A stretch of 64,000 bases of DNA from Pseudomonadota bacterium. Lineage in GTDB: Bacteria; Pseudomonadota; Alphaproteobacteria; Sphingomonadales; Sphingomonadaceae. Both the position numbers and the translations under genes were made by a program. Positions within the stretch are counted from its first letter, which is position 1. Every line of letters begins with the position of its first letter. The stretch spans positions 62,001 through 126,000 of the forward strand of contig JAIUPN010000011.1 in assembly GCA_020160755.1 (NCBI GenBank), written 5' to 3'. The notes beneath the pieces were generated by a model. It was not told the origin of the DNA. It saw only the letters and a list, made by a program, of their open reading frames with translations, and did not search any database. Of the stretch, positions 24,760-34,102 are shown piece by piece.

Positions 24760-26510
24760 GCCCGGCGCACCACCAGCCTGAACGCGGCGCCCCCCATCGG
24801 CGAGGCGATATGGTCGAGCGTCCCGCCGAATTCGCGCGCGATGTCGCGCGCGATCCCCAACCCCAGGCCGAGCCCATCGGCCTTGCCGGTGACGAAGGGG
24901 GTGAAGAGATTGTCGGCAACGTCGGGATCGACCCCCGGCCCGTTATCGGCAACGGTGATGGCTACCTCTGCTTCCGCCGCCGTCTCGATCCGGATGCGCG
25001 GATCGGGGTGGCCGGCGAGCGCATCGAGCGCATTCTGGAGCAGGTTGACGAGGATCTGTTCCAGCCGCACGCGGTCGGCGATGCAGCGAAGCCCCGCCGT
25101 CTCCCCTACCCGTTCGATCGTCACACCATTTTCGCGAATGCGATCGCCGACGAGCAGCAGCGCGCCGTCGATGACCGGGCCGATGTCGACCGGCCCCATC
25201 GTCGGCGTGGTGCGGCGGGCGAAGCTGCGCAATTCGGCGATGATCGCGCCGATCCGTTCGGTCAGCGACACGATCGTCCCCAGATTGTCGCGCGCCTTGC
25301 CGACGTCGCCGCGATCGAGGAACTTCCCGGCATTCTCCGCAAAGCCGCGGATCGCCGCGACCGGCTGGTTGATCTCGTGCGCGACGCCCGCGGTGATCTG
25401 GCCGATCGTGCCGAGCCGGCTCGCCTGCGCCAGTTCTTCACGCGCCGCCCGGAAACGCCGGTTCGCGTCGACCAGGTCGGATGTTCGCGCGGCCACCTCA
25501 ATCTCGAGCATATGGCGTGCCTCCGCCTGCAATCGCCGCTTTTCACCCGCGCGGAATACCCAGATCAGCAGCGCCGCGAGCAGGATGAACGCGATCAATA
25601 TCGCCGTCCGCGCGGTCGCGTTCGCGCTGGCTTCGGCGGGCGCCAGCGGCTGGAAGGCATAAAGCCGCGCCCCCGCCATCGGCACCGCGACGGCGGCCTC
25701 GCGGTAACGGACGGCGGGGCTGGTCCAGGTGCCGCCATCGCGCGTCAGCGGCAACGGCGTGAGCGGCAGATTGCCGAACTGCAAGGCGGCGCGGATCGCA
25801 GCGCGCGTCGGCGCGTCGATCGGCGCGAGGGTACGGAACCGCCAATCGTCGCGGCTGGTGATGATGATGACACCATGGTCGTCGGCGACGAAGGTCGAGA
25901 GCGGCTGGCGCGCCCATTCGGCTTCGAGCCGGTCGAATTCGACCTTGACGACGATCACCCCCAATGTCCGGCCCGCCTCTTCGACACGGCGCGCAATGAA
26001 CAGGCCGGGCCGGCCGCTGACCGTACCAAGCGCGAACAGCTCGGCGCCGCCGCTGGCCAGCGCATCACGGAAATAGGGGCGGAACCCGTAATTCTGGCCG
26101 ACGAAACTCTGGGGCTCGCGCCAGTTGCTGGCGGCGATCGTCCGGCCGTCGTGCGCGATGACGTAGATGACCGCGGCATCGGTCCGTTCGGCGAGCAGTT
26201 CCAGCTTGCTGTTCATGCGCCGCACCGTCGCGGCGTCACCGCCGCCGAGCACGTCGTGGACATCGGGATATTCGATCAGCACCAGCGGCAGCAGGCGGAA
26301 TTTCTGAAGCTCGCCGGCAAGGCGGCTGGCGGCGCTTCGCGCCTGCTGTGCCGCGGCGATGTCGGATGCGGTACGCGCGTGCCCGCCCGCCCATCCGAAG
26401 GCCGCGAACGCGATGGCCGCCAGCAACAGCGCTGCCAGCGCCGCGGCCCAGCCGAGCCGCCGCCCGGCGCCGGACACACGCGAATCAATCGGCTGGAGCA
26501 GCTTCGTCAT
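24756..26510 (-). CDS. dctB: DctB-like sensor histidine kinase
   Basis: 584 residues: membrane segment about 20-42, a ~255-residue periplasmic double-Cache-type sensor (SNWREPQSFVGQNYGF is typical of DctB), second membrane segment about 303-322, a coiled linker, H-box GVAHEINQPVAAIRGFAEN and ATP-binding motifs NLLQNALDAL and DNGPGVDPD / GLGLGLGIA. DctB in other proteobacteria senses C4-dicarboxylates with DctA. The start codon at 26510 lies inside the left arm of a perfect palindrome, which suggests autoregulation. Precedes dctD with 4-base overlap. Confidence 0.92.
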   Translation of the reverse strand: MTKLLQPIDSRVSGAGRRLGWAAALAALLLAAIAFAAFGWAGGHARTASDIAAAQQARSAASRLAGELQKFRLLPLVLIEYPDVHDVLGGGDAATVRRMNSKLELLAERTDAAVIYVIAHDGRTIAASNWREPQSFVGQNYGFRPYFRDALASGGAELFALGTVSGRPGLFIARRVEEAGRTLGVIVVKVEFDRLEAEWARQPLSTFVADDHGVIIITSRDDWRFRTLAPIDAPTRAAIRAALQFGNLPLTPLPLTRDGGTWTSPAVRYREAAVAVPMAGARLYAFQPLAPAEASANATARTAILIAFILLAALLIWVFRAGEKRRLQAEARHMLEIEVAARTSDLVDANRRFRAAREELAQASRLGTIGQITAGVAHEINQPVAAIRGFAENAGKFLDRGDVGKARDNLGTIVSLTERIGAIIAELRSFARRTTPTMGPVDIGPVIDGALLLVGDRIRENGVTIERVGETAGLRCIADRVRLEQILVNLLQNALDALAGHPDPRIRIETAAEAEVAITVADNGPGVDPDVADNLFTPFVTGKADGLGLGLGIARDIAREFGGTLDHIASPMGGAAFRLVVRRA

Positions 26511-26538
26511 TTGTGCGGATTATCGCACAAATGACGAA
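26503..26538. promoter_or_regulatory. 36-bp perfect palindrome at the dctB start
   Basis: Arms of 15 bp (TTCGTCATTTGTGCG and CGCACAAATGACGAA) around a 6-base centre GATTAT. The left arm contains the dctB initiation codon. It lies between divergent dctB and dctA. The half-site CACAAAT recurs in the neighbouring dyad at 26553. Likely operator for the dct regulator; an RNA hairpin limiting dctB translation is an alternative. Confidence 0.6.
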
Positions 26539-26552
26539 TGACTAAGCGGAAA

Positions 26553-26569
26553 ATCACACAAATTGTGAT
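26553..26569. promoter_or_regulatory. Second dyad in the dctB-dctA gap
   Basis: ATCACA and TGTGAT arms around CAAAT, with the inner palindrome CACAA-A-TTGTG. It repeats the CACAAAT half-site of the 26503 palindrome, 22 bases further on. The orientation TCACA...TGTGA is the reverse of a CRP site. Probably a second binding site for the same regulator. Confidence 0.45.
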
Positions 26570-26709
26570 GACCTCCTCGCCGGGCATCGTAATTATTCTT
26601 TATTTATCAGATGATTACCTAAGATTTAGAAGCCGCTTGGTACGCCCGGAAGCTCGCTCATAAAATCACCCGAAGCAGCGGCGCAAAGCCGTGCCGGGAG
26701 ATGGAGCGC

Positions 26710-28050
26710 ATGGCGGCAATCGCAATTCAGGATAGCGGGCAGACACCGGCGGGAAAGACACCCTTCTATCGCCACCTCTATGTCCAGGTCCTTGTGGCCA
26801 TCCTGCTCGGCGCCGTCATCGGCCATTTCTGGCCTGTCTGGGGCGAAGCGCTCAAGCCGCTCGGCGACGGTTTCATCAAGCTGGTGAAGATGATCATCAG
26901 CCCGGTGATTTTCCTGACCGTCGTAACGGGCATCGCGGGCATGAAGGAAATCGCTTCGGTCGGCCGCGTTGCGGGCAAGGCCTTCGCCTATTTCCTCTTC
27001 TTCTCCACCCTCGCACTGATCGTCGGCCTGATCGTCGCGAATCTCGTCCAGCCGGGCGCGGGCATGAACATCGACCCCGCGACGCTCGACGCCAGCGCGG
27101 TCGCAGATTTCGACAAAAAGGCGCATGAGGTCAGCCTGACGGGCTTCCTGCTCGAAATCATCCCGACGACCTTCCTGTCGGCGTTCACCGAAGGCTCGAT
27201 TCTCCAGACGCTGTTCGTCGCCATCCTGTTCGGCCTGTCGCTGTCGATGGTCGGCAAGCCCGCCGAACCCGTGCTCGACCTGCTCGAGCGGATCGGCATC
27301 GTCGTCTTCCGGCTTGTCGCGGTACTGATGCGCGCCGCGCCGATCGGGGCGTTCGGGGCAATCGCCTTCACGATCGGCAAATATGGCCTCGGCTCGCTCG
27401 TCAATCTCGGGCAGCTCGTTGCGACCTTTTACCTGACCTCGCTCATTTTCGTGCTCGGGGTGCTCGGCGTCGTTGCGCGGCTCAACGGCTTCTCGATCCT
27501 CAAGCTCTGCCGCTACCTCAAGGCCGAACTGCTTCTCGTGCTCGGCACCTCCTCGTCCGAAGCCGCACTGCCCAGCCTGATCGAGAAGATGGAGCGCGCG
27601 GGCTGCGAAAAGTCGGTCGTCGGGCTGGTCGTACCAACGGGCTATTCGTTCAACCTCGACGGCACCAACATCTATATGACGCTGGCCGCGTTGTTCATCG
27701 CACAGGCGTGCAATGTCGAGCTGTCGCTCGGCGACCAGGTCGCGCTGCTCCTCGTCGCGATGATCAGTTCCAAGGGCGCCGCGGGGGTGACGGGCGCCGG
27801 TTTCATCACGCTCGCCGCGACATTGTCGATCGTCCCCTCGGTCCCCGTCGCGGGCATGGCGCTGATCCTCGGCATCGACCGCTTCATGTCCGAATGCCGC
27901 AGCCTCACCAATTTCATCGGCAATGCCGTCGCGACGGTCGTCGTCGCGCGCTGGGACAATGCGCTCGACCGCGAACAGCTGCGGCTCGCGCTCGACGGCG
28001 ATCCGGCCCCCGGCATCGCCGCGCCGCCGGTCGAACAGGACATGGATTAG
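26710..28050 (+). CDS. dctA: DctA-type C4-dicarboxylate:cation symporter
   Basis: 446-residue inner-membrane transporter of the DAACS/GltPh fold, eight transmembrane helices and two hairpin loops. Signatures visible are [20 protein letters not shown], the serine-rich hairpin [32 protein letters not shown] and the substrate-binding [19 protein letters not shown]. It imports succinate, fumarate, malate or related acids with protons or sodium. Start at 26710 has GGGAG 9 bases upstream; an ATG at 26701 abuts that site. Divergent from dctB-dctD and 39 bp upstream of a TonB receptor on the same strand. Confidence 0.94.
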   Translation: MAAIAIQDSGQTPAGKTPFYRHLYVQVLVAILLGAVIGHFWPVWGEALKPLGDGFIKLVKMIISPVIFLTVVTGIAGMKEIASVGRVAGKAFAYFLFFSTLALIVGLIVANLVQPGAGMNIDPATLDASAVADFDKKAHEVSLTGFLLEIIPTTFLSAFTEGSILQTLFVAILFGLSLSMVGKPAEPVLDLLERIGIVVFRLVAVLMRAAPIGAFGAIAFTIGKYGLGSLVNLGQLVATFYLTSLIFVLGVLGVVARLNGFSILKLCRYLKAELLLVLGTSSSEAALPSLIEKMERAGCEKSVVGLVVPTGYSFNLDGTNIYMTLAALFIAQACNVELSLGDQVALLLVAMISSKGAAGVTGAGFITLAATLSIVPSVPVAGMALILGIDRFMSECRSLTNFIGNAVATVVVARWDNALDREQLRLALDGDPAPGIAAPPVEQDMD

Positions 28051-28089
28051 GGGCCGAAAAGGTCCAGAAAAATAACAGGGAGGATGATC

Positions 28090-31000
28090 ATGAGAGGTAC
28101 GAAATCGGCAATGCTGCTGACGAGCACGGCGCTCTGCCTGCTCGCCTGCGCGCCGGCCCGGGCACAGGACAGCGGCGCAACAGCAGACAGCGCAGCGCAA
28201 GTGGATGAAACCGCCGCCGCAAGCGACATCGTCGTCGTCGGCACACGTATCGAAGGCGCGCGCGTCACCGAAGCGCTGCCCGTCGTCGTCGTCGGACAGG
28301 ATCGGATCGACGCGATCGGCGCGGTCAGCGGCGACGAACTGATCCGGAACATCCCGCAGATGGGCGACGTCAGCTTCAACCCCGGCAACAATGCGCAGAC
28401 CAGCAACGCCGCGCGCGGCGACGTCGGTTCGGTCAACCTGCGCTCATTGGGCGTCGGCAACACGCTGGTGCTGCTCAACGGCCGCCGCATCGTCACCCAC
28501 CCCGCGAGCCAGGGCCTGTCGGACACCGGCACCGTCCCGGTGCTGAGCTATAACTCGAACGCCATCCCGACGACGGGGCTTCAGCGGCTCGAGGTGCTGC
28601 TCGACGGCGCCGCGGCGCTGTACGGTTCGGATGCCGTCGCAGGCGTCGTCAACACCGTGCTCAAGGACAACTACGACGGCCTCCGGCTCCAGGGGCAATA
28701 TGGTGGCGCCGAAGGAACGCATTTGCGCGAATTCCAGGGCAATATCCTCGCGGGCAAGAGCTTCGATCGCGGCAACATCACCCTGTCGTTTGAATATACC
28801 GACCGCGCAGCGTTGCGGGCGGAGGATCAGGATTTTACCGCATCGGCTGACCTGCGTCCGTTGTTCGCCGATTATCCGGGCTTCGCCGGATCGACCACCC
28901 CCGACGGCCGCGCAACGCGTGGCGCCTGGCCTGCGCTGATGGTTCCGGTCACCGGCGGCCGCCCGCGCCGCGGCGCCACGAACCTGACCACGGCGGCGGG
29001 CGCCTTCACCGTTCGCCCGACCAGCCTCGGCGGCTGCACCCAGCAGCTCACCCCCGACCTCTGCCTCGTGAACACCGCGCTCGCGACCACGGGCGCCTTC
29101 CGCAACCTGCGCTACGACACCGCGGTCGGGACGACGGTGATGCCCAGCGTGAAGCGCTATAATGCCTTTGTGAACGGCCATTATGACGTGACCGACGATC
29201 TGACGCTGTTCGGCGAGTTCGGCTATTACCGTTCGAATACGACGCGCATCCAGCCGCCGGTGATCAACCTCAACCAGATCTGGATTCCGGCGAGCAACTA
29301 TTACAACCCGTTCGGTGCAGCGACGATCAATGGTCAGCCGAACCCCAATCGCATCCCGGGCCTCGTCAACGTGCCCGCGGCGGGCCTGCCGGTCCTGCTC
29401 ACCACCTATCGCTTCGTCGATACCGGGCCGCAGGCGGTGAAAGTCTCGGGCGAGCAGTTGCGCGGCCTGATCGGGGTGCGCGGCGAGACAGCGGGTTTCA
29501 AATGGGACAGCGCCTTCGTCTATTCCGAAGCCTCGGCGGTCGACAGCAGCCTCGCGGTGCGCAGTTCGGCGCTCCAGCAGAGCCTCGCGCTCGCGATCCC
29601 CGACGCGTATAACCCGTTCAACGGCGGCTGCATCGACAGCCTGAGCTCGGGCGATTGCACCCCAAGCTCGCAGACGGCGCTCGACGCGATCACCTTCCAG
29701 CTCCAGCGCCGGTCGAAGACGACGCTGACGATGGGCGACTTCCGCGCCTCGCGCGCCGGTCTGCTCACCCTGCCCGGCGGCGACCTCGGCGTCGCGTTCG
29801 GCGTCGAAGTACGGCGCGAGACGCAGCGCGACGACCGCGATTCGGCGGTCGACGGGTCGAGCCCGTTCATCGACGCGGTGTCGGGCGCGGTGACGATCAG
29901 CGACGCCGCGGCGGTCAGCGACAATCCCGACACCTATGGCAAGCGCACCGTCGCGGCCGCCTATGCCGAACTCGCGGTGCCGATCGTGTCGGAGGAGATG
30001 GGCATCCCGCTCGTCCGCCGTTTCGATATCCAGCTCGCGGGCCGCTATGAACATTACAGCGATTTCGGCAGCGTCGCCCGGCCGAAGGTCGCGGCGGCGT
30101 GGGACGTCGTCGACGGGTTCCGCCTGCGCGGTTCCTTCTCGCAAGGCTTTCGCGCCCCGAACCTCGAACAGGTCAACGCGGTCGAATATGCGCGCCTCGC
30201 GACCAGCCAGGATTTCCTGCGCTGCGAGGTCGACCTGCGCGCCGGACGCATTCCCGATTTCAACGCGTGCGGCAACAATGTCGGCTATTCGCGCCGCGTG
30301 TCGGGGAACCCCGACCTCAAGCCCGAGAAGAGCAGCAACTATAATCTCGGCGCGGTGTTCGAGCCGACCTTCCTGCCTTCTGACCTCGGCCGCATGACCT
30401 TCACCGTCGACTATTGGTCGATCAGGCAAAAGGGCATCGTCGGCATCCTCGGCAACGACACCGCAATCGCGCTCGACTATCTGCTCCGCCTTCAGGGATC
30501 GTCGAACCCGAACGTCATTCGCGACGCCGCCAACGCCGATGATGTGACCGCATTCGCAGGCACCGGAATCGCGCCGGTCGGCCGCATCACCACGGTGCGC
30601 GACCAGTTCATCAACCTCCAGCCGCAAACGGTACGCGGGCTCGACTTCGCCTTTTACTGGCAATCGCCGAAGACCGACGTGGGCAAGTTCGACTTTGCCG
30701 TCAACGCGACGCGGCTGCTGAAATTCTCGCGGGCGCCCGGCGATGCGGTCGACCAGCTCGTCGCTGCCCGCGCCGCAGGCGACATCAATGTCGCAACGCC
30801 TTTGCCCGAGACCCAGAATCTGATCGAGGCCAACGGCCGCCCGAAATGGCGCGGCACCGCGTCGCTCACATGGTCGCTGGGCCAGTTCCAGGTCGGCGCC
30901 TTCGCGCGCTACACCGGTGCGGTCGATGAAACGGCGTTCGTCGATGTCGATGGCAATCCATGGCGCGTCAAATCGCAGCTTACCGGCAATCTTTATGCGC

Positions 31001-31167
31001 AGGTGCGGATCAAGGATACCGGCGGTCTGGGCGGCGACATGCGCTGGCGCGTGGGGGTACGCAATATAACGAACGAAAAACCGCCGCTTTCGTCTGAGGG
31101 CTATCTGGGATCGCTGTACAGCCCCTATGGCCGCTATTGGTACACCTCGGTCACCACGGAGTTCTGA
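28090..31167 (+). CDS. Large TonB-dependent receptor linked to dctA
   Basis: 1025 residues: signal peptide ending ...ARAQDSG, TonB-box-like IVVVGTRIEG, plug containing LLNGRRIVTHPAS and LLDGAAALYGSDAVAGVVN, and a long barrel ending ...YWYTSVTTEF with terminal Phe. The length and plug type match sphingomonad/Caulobacter receptors for organic nutrients rather than siderophores. GGGAGG stands 6 bases before the ATG at 28090. With dctA 39 bp upstream and an SGNH hydrolase 1 bp downstream it forms a three-gene operon, probably importing a dicarboxylate-containing or ester substrate across the outer membrane. Confidence 0.93.
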   Translation: MRGTKSAMLLTSTALCLLACAPARAQDSGATADSAAQVDETAAASDIVVVGTRIEGARVTEALPVVVVGQDRIDAIGAVSGDELIRNIPQMGDVSFNPGNNAQTSNAARGDVGSVNLRSLGVGNTLVLLNGRRIVTHPASQGLSDTGTVPVLSYNSNAIPTTGLQRLEVLLDGAAALYGSDAVAGVVNTVLKDNYDGLRLQGQYGGAEGTHLREFQGNILAGKSFDRGNITLSFEYTDRAALRAEDQDFTASADLRPLFADYPGFAGSTTPDGRATRGAWPALMVPVTGGRPRRGATNLTTAAGAFTVRPTSLGGCTQQLTPDLCLVNTALATTGAFRNLRYDTAVGTTVMPSVKRYNAFVNGHYDVTDDLTLFGEFGYYRSNTTRIQPPVINLNQIWIPASNYYNPFGAATINGQPNPNRIPGLVNVPAAGLPVLLTTYRFVDTGPQAVKVSGEQLRGLIGVRGETAGFKWDSAFVYSEASAVDSSLAVRSSALQQSLALAIPDAYNPFNGGCIDSLSSGDCTPSSQTALDAITFQLQRRSKTTLTMGDFRASRAGLLTLPGGDLGVAFGVEVRRETQRDDRDSAVDGSSPFIDAVSGAVTISDAAAVSDNPDTYGKRTVAAAYAELAVPIVSEEMGIPLVRRFDIQLAGRYEHYSDFGSVARPKVAAAWDVVDGFRLRGSFSQGFRAPNLEQVNAVEYARLATSQDFLRCEVDLRAGRIPDFNACGNNVGYSRRVSGNPDLKPEKSSNYNLGAVFEPTFLPSDLGRMTFTVDYWSIRQKGIVGILGNDTAIALDYLLRLQGSSNPNVIRDAANADDVTAFAGTGIAPVGRITTVRDQFINLQPQTVRGLDFAFYWQSPKTDVGKFDFAVNATRLLKFSRAPGDAVDQLVAARAAGDINVATPLPETQNLIEANGRPKWRGTASLTWSLGQFQVGAFARYTGAVDETAFVDVDGNPWRVKSQLTGNLYAQVRIKDTGGLGGDMRWRVGVRNITNEKPPLSSEGYLGSLYSPYGRYWYTSVTTEF

Positions 31168-31168
31168 C

Positions 31169-32113
31169 ATGAAAAACGGGCACGGCATCTGGTTTCTGAT
31201 CGGCGCTGCCGCGCTCGCCATCGCGCCGGCGGCAGTGGCAAAGGAGAGCGCGCCCGCGCCGACCGCCGCCGGCGCGACCTCCTCCGCACCACCCAAAGCG
31301 GCGCCGAAGACGATCCTGTTCATCGGCAACAGCTTCACGCAGGGCGCGCATTCGGCGGCGCGCAACTGGCGCGCGGGGTCGGTCACCGACCTCAACAACG
31401 CCGGTTACGGCGGGGTGCCCGCGCTGTTCAAAGCGTTCGCCGAGCAGGCGGGGCTCGATTACCAGGTCAGCCTCGAGACGCAGGGCGGCAAGTCGCTGGG
31501 CTTTCACTACGACGAGCGGCGCCAGCTCTTCGACGCCAAATGGGACATCGTCGTGCTGCAGGAATTCAGCACGCTCGACCGCGAAAAACCGGGCGATCCC
31601 GCCAATTACATGTACAATGTCGACCGGCTCGCCGCGCTGTTCAAGGCGCGCAACCCCGCCGTAGACATCCGGCTGGCGTCGACATGGACGCGCGCCGACC
31701 AGACGTACAAATCCGGGGGGCATTGGTACGGAAAGCCGGTGACGGCGATGGCCGATGACCTCCGCGCCGCGGCCGACCGCGCACGCGTCGCCAATCCGTC
31801 CGTGGCGGGCGTCGTGCCGGTCGGCCAGGCCTGGAACCGCGCGATGACGACCGGCGTCGCCGACCCGAACCCCTATGACGGCACCAGCTATGGTCAGCTC
31901 GATCTGTGGGCCTACGACCATTATCACGCGAGCGTCGCCGGTTCCTATCTGTCGGCACTCGTGACCTTCGGCGCGATCACCGGCGTCGATCCGACGGCGC
32001 TCGGAGCAAAGGAAAAGGGCGCCGACGAGCTCGGATTGTCGGACGCGCAGGCGGCGGCGTTACAACGCGTAGCCCGCGACGAGCTACAAAGCCTGAAAAG
32101 CGGCGCGCGCTGA
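31169..32113 (+). CDS. Secreted SGNH/GDSL-fold hydrolase (DUF4886-like)
   Basis: 314 residues: signal peptide (IGAAALAIAPAAVA), a Pro/Ala linker, then ILFIGNSFTQGAHS with the candidate catalytic Ser in GNSFT, WDIVVLQEFSTLD, and the C-terminal Asp-x-x-His in YDHYHASVAGSY. These fit an SGNH esterase related to DUF4886. It starts 1 bp after the receptor stop with ACGGAG upstream, so it belongs to the dctA-receptor operon. A periplasmic esterase here could release an organic acid for DctA; this is inference from context. Confidence 0.8.
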   Translation: MKNGHGIWFLIGAAALAIAPAAVAKESAPAPTAAGATSSAPPKAAPKTILFIGNSFTQGAHSAARNWRAGSVTDLNNAGYGGVPALFKAFAEQAGLDYQVSLETQGGKSLGFHYDERRQLFDAKWDIVVLQEFSTLDREKPGDPANYMYNVDRLAALFKARNPAVDIRLASTWTRADQTYKSGGHWYGKPVTAMADDLRAAADRARVANPSVAGVVPVGQAWNRAMTTGVADPNPYDGTSYGQLDLWAYDHYHASVAGSYLSALVTFGAITGVDPTALGAKEKGADELGLSDAQAAALQRVARDELQSLKSGAR

Positions 32114-32167
32114 GACGAAGCTTCGGAGGCCAAGACCGCTTGCGGATCGTCCGCTAACGGTGCCGTT

Positions 32168-32463
32168 ATGCATCCTTATACATCCATGGCCCGGCGGCGT
32201 CCGCCCATCGTCGCCCGCCCGCTCGGCCACACCGACACGAAGGTCACCTTCGAGGGGCACGACAGCGCCAACGCCCCGCGCCTCCGCAAGGAACTCCGCA
32301 GGCGCAGGTCATCGAGTTCCCGCAGCGCAAGCGCGCTTGCGCACATCTCTACTGGGTACCATTCGGTATCCGATACCGACAGGGATGGCATTTGTGCGAC
32401 ATATGCGCCGAAAACTGTGCAGATAGTGTGCATTCCCCGCACGGCGAAGGTGGAAGACCCTAG
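32168..32463 (+). pseudogene. Possible frameshifted gene remnant
   Basis: In a 377-bp gap without an intact gene. From 32168 one frame has nearly pure G/C third positions up to about 32300 (RPLGHTDTKVTFEGHDSANA), then a neighbouring frame reads plausibly (QVIEFPQRKRACAHLYW, later WHLCDICAENCADS) to a TAG at 32461. The LGHTDTKVT segment vaguely recalls the C-terminus of tyrosine recombinases. It may be a decayed gene next to tRNA-Met. The remainder of the gap holds only short palindromes (32327-32340, 32364-32378). Confidence 0.3.
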
Positions 32464-32490
32464 GAAAGCAGCCATTTCTGGATTGAAGGG

Positions 32491-32567
32491 TGGTAGCGGA
32501 GGAGGGACTCGAACCCCCGACACGCGGATTATGATTCCGCTGCTCTAACCAGCTGAGCTACTCCGCC
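32491..32567 (-). tRNA. tRNA-Met (CAT), elongator type
   Basis: 77 bases including an encoded CCA end. All four stems can be drawn: acceptor GGCGGAG / CTCCGCT (one G-U pair), D arm with AGCTGGTTA loop, anticodon stem GCGGA / TCCGC around ATCATAA (anticodon CAT), and T arm with TTCGAGT. The sequence fits elongator tRNA-Met rather than the initiator (no unpaired 1-72 C-A, no GGG/CCC anticodon stem). The anticodon C modified for Ile is an alternative for CAT tRNAs but the body looks like Met. Confidence 0.92.
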
Positions 32568-32597
32568 CCGAAGGGTCGCCCCGTCGGGCGAGCCGCG

Positions 32598-32626
32598 CCT
32601 ATAGGCAGACCGTTGCCGCGGGTCAA
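32598..32626 (-). promoter_or_regulatory. Sigma-70-type promoter of tRNA-Met
   Basis: On the minus strand TTGACC (-35) and TATAGG (-10) are separated by exactly 17 bases and lie 31 bases upstream of the tRNA 5' end. Good match to the consensus. Confidence 0.65.
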
Positions 32627-32628
32627 TA

Positions 32629-33234
32629 TCATGTGCGCACTCCGCGAAAATTGCGCGCAAAGGCCGCCTGCCAGGGCCCGCCGAGATAATGATGCGCGGC
32701 GAGACCGGTAATCGCCAGGGGGCGTGGATGAAAATCGGCGGCGAGCGCGTCGCGCAATTTCCGCGCTTCGGCGGCTTCCACCTTGTTCTGGACGGTGATG
32801 TGCAGGCGCGGAACGCCCTGATCCTGCGCGGTGAGCGCCCCCGCAAAATGGTCGGCGATGCGGGCATGGACGGCGACCAGATCGGGGCTTTCGATGCGAA
32901 AGGCGACCCCGCCGCCGAGCGAATAGATTTCGCGCAGGTGCGCCGGAGGCGGCGGTGTGTCGGCCGCGATCCGCCGAATCAGCCGATCCAGCTCGTCGTG
33001 GCTCGATGGCGGCAGTTGGTGGAACAGCGTGATATGCGCCGCCACATGGTTGCGGCCGGGCGGAAAATGCGCCGCGCGGAGGCGGTCGAAAACACGCTGG
33101 TCCGCCGCACCCATCGTCGCGGTTACGATGATGGGCACGGCGCCAGCGGCCCGGAAGGGAGGGGGGATGACCGGGCCGCCTGTTTCGCGAAGGGATGAGC
33201 GCGACAATTTCGGGGGAATCTTGTCATCACCCAT
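32629..33234 (-). CDS. 2'-5' RNA ligase/cyclic phosphodiesterase family protein
   Basis: About 201 residues of the 2H phosphoesterase superfamily. The two signature motifs are HITLFH (about residue 80) and HITVQN (about 155), each supplying a catalytic His. Members act on 2',3'-cyclic phosphates or 2'-5' linkages of RNA. Start at 33234 (MGDDKIPPKL) is the likeliest; an ATG at 33282 is possible. Encoded next to tRNA-Met, but that proximity is not evidence of a role in tRNA processing. Confidence 0.82.
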   Translation of the reverse strand: MGDDKIPPKLSRSSLRETGGPVIPPPFRAAGAVPIIVTATMGAADQRVFDRLRAAHFPPGRNHVAAHITLFHQLPPSSHDELDRLIRRIAADTPPPPAHLREIYSLGGGVAFRIESPDLVAVHARIADHFAGALTAQDQGVPRLHITVQNKVEAAEARKLRDALAADFHPRPLAITGLAAHHYLGGPWQAAFARNFRGVRT

Positions 33235-33345
33235 AGGACGCCCTTCGTCGATGGCCGCGCCCATGATCGAAAACCGCAGCACGATCCAATCGATTAACCG
33301 GCTTAGAATGATCGACTCTAACGATCATATCGAAAAGCCCTTTGT

Positions 33346-34098
33346 TTACAGTCTGCTCCAGAAATTCCGGAGCGCGGCGGCAACGTCGGCGGGCCGCTCG
33401 GCGATCGCCCAATGCCCTGCCCCTTCGATCACCGCGAGCGGCGTGCCGGTGTTTGCCGCAAAGCGCTGCGCAACCGAAAGCTCGACATAGGGATCGTCCG
33501 CGCCCCACACCAATGTGCCATTGGCGGGCAATTTGGGGATATCGCGCGCCCAGTCATGCTCGAAACTCAACCCCTTCGCCGAGCGATAGAGCTTGAGGAT
33601 CGCGCGGCGCTTGTCCCTGTTCGCCCATTGCGCAGCTTCCTCGGCGGCGATGTCGGCGGGCATCCCCTGCGCCGCCAGGCCTTCGGCGAGCTTCGCGGGC
33701 TTGCTGAGCGCCATGAAGATTTCGCCGAGGACGGGCGTGTTCCAGATTCGCGCGAGGCGGTGACCGCGATAATCGGGATCGATCACCGCGTTCGAGATCG
33801 CCCAGCTGCGGATGAGGTCGGGACGCAGCATCGCGACGCGCTGCGCGATCAGCGCACCCCAGTCATGCCCGACGATATCGATCGGGCCGTGCACGGCGAA
33901 CAGCGCCTCCGCCTCGCCCACCGCCCAATCGGCATAGGCGTCCTTGGTCGCGGGAAATCGCGCCGGCAGCGGGCCGGTGAATCCCGGAAGCGCGGGCACC
34001 GCGACCGGCGTATCGCCAAGGTCGAGCGTGCCAAGCAGCGGGCGCCAGATCGCCGGGCTGTCGGGGACGCCGTGGAGGAACAGCTTGGCAGTGGTCAT
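33346..34098 (-). CDS. Alpha/beta hydrolase with Asp nucleophile
   Basis: 250 residues. The nucleophile elbow reads VGHDWGAL, an Asp rather than Ser, as in haloalkane dehalogenases and epoxide hydrolases; the oxyanion-hole region is LHGVPDSPAIW and the catalytic His is in EGAGHWAIAE. The HDW pattern favours the epoxide-hydrolase/dehalogenase branch. The start lies 4 bp from the stop of the Kelch gene, same direction, so both may share a transcript. Substrate unknown. Confidence 0.88.
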   Translation of the reverse strand: MTTAKLFLHGVPDSPAIWRPLLGTLDLGDTPVAVPALPGFTGPLPARFPATKDAYADWAVGEAEALFAVHGPIDIVGHDWGALIAQRVAMLRPDLIRSWAISNAVIDPDYRGHRLARIWNTPVLGEIFMALSKPAKLAEGLAAQGMPADIAAEEAAQWANRDKRRAILKLYRSAKGLSFEHDWARDIPKLPANGTLVWGADDPYVELSVAQRFAANTGTPLAVIEGAGHWAIAERPADVAAALRNFWSRL

Positions 34099-34102
34099 GA
34101 CG

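Noticed and set aside
26553-26569. CRP-binding site
   Set aside because: The arms are TCACA...TGTGA, the everted order of TGTGA...TCACA, so not a CRP consensus.
26620-26660. Sigma-54 promoter before dctA
   Set aside because: TTGGTAC followed by GAAGC is one base off the required -24/-12 spacing and lacks TTGC; it also conflicts with the degenerate GAFTGA of DctD.
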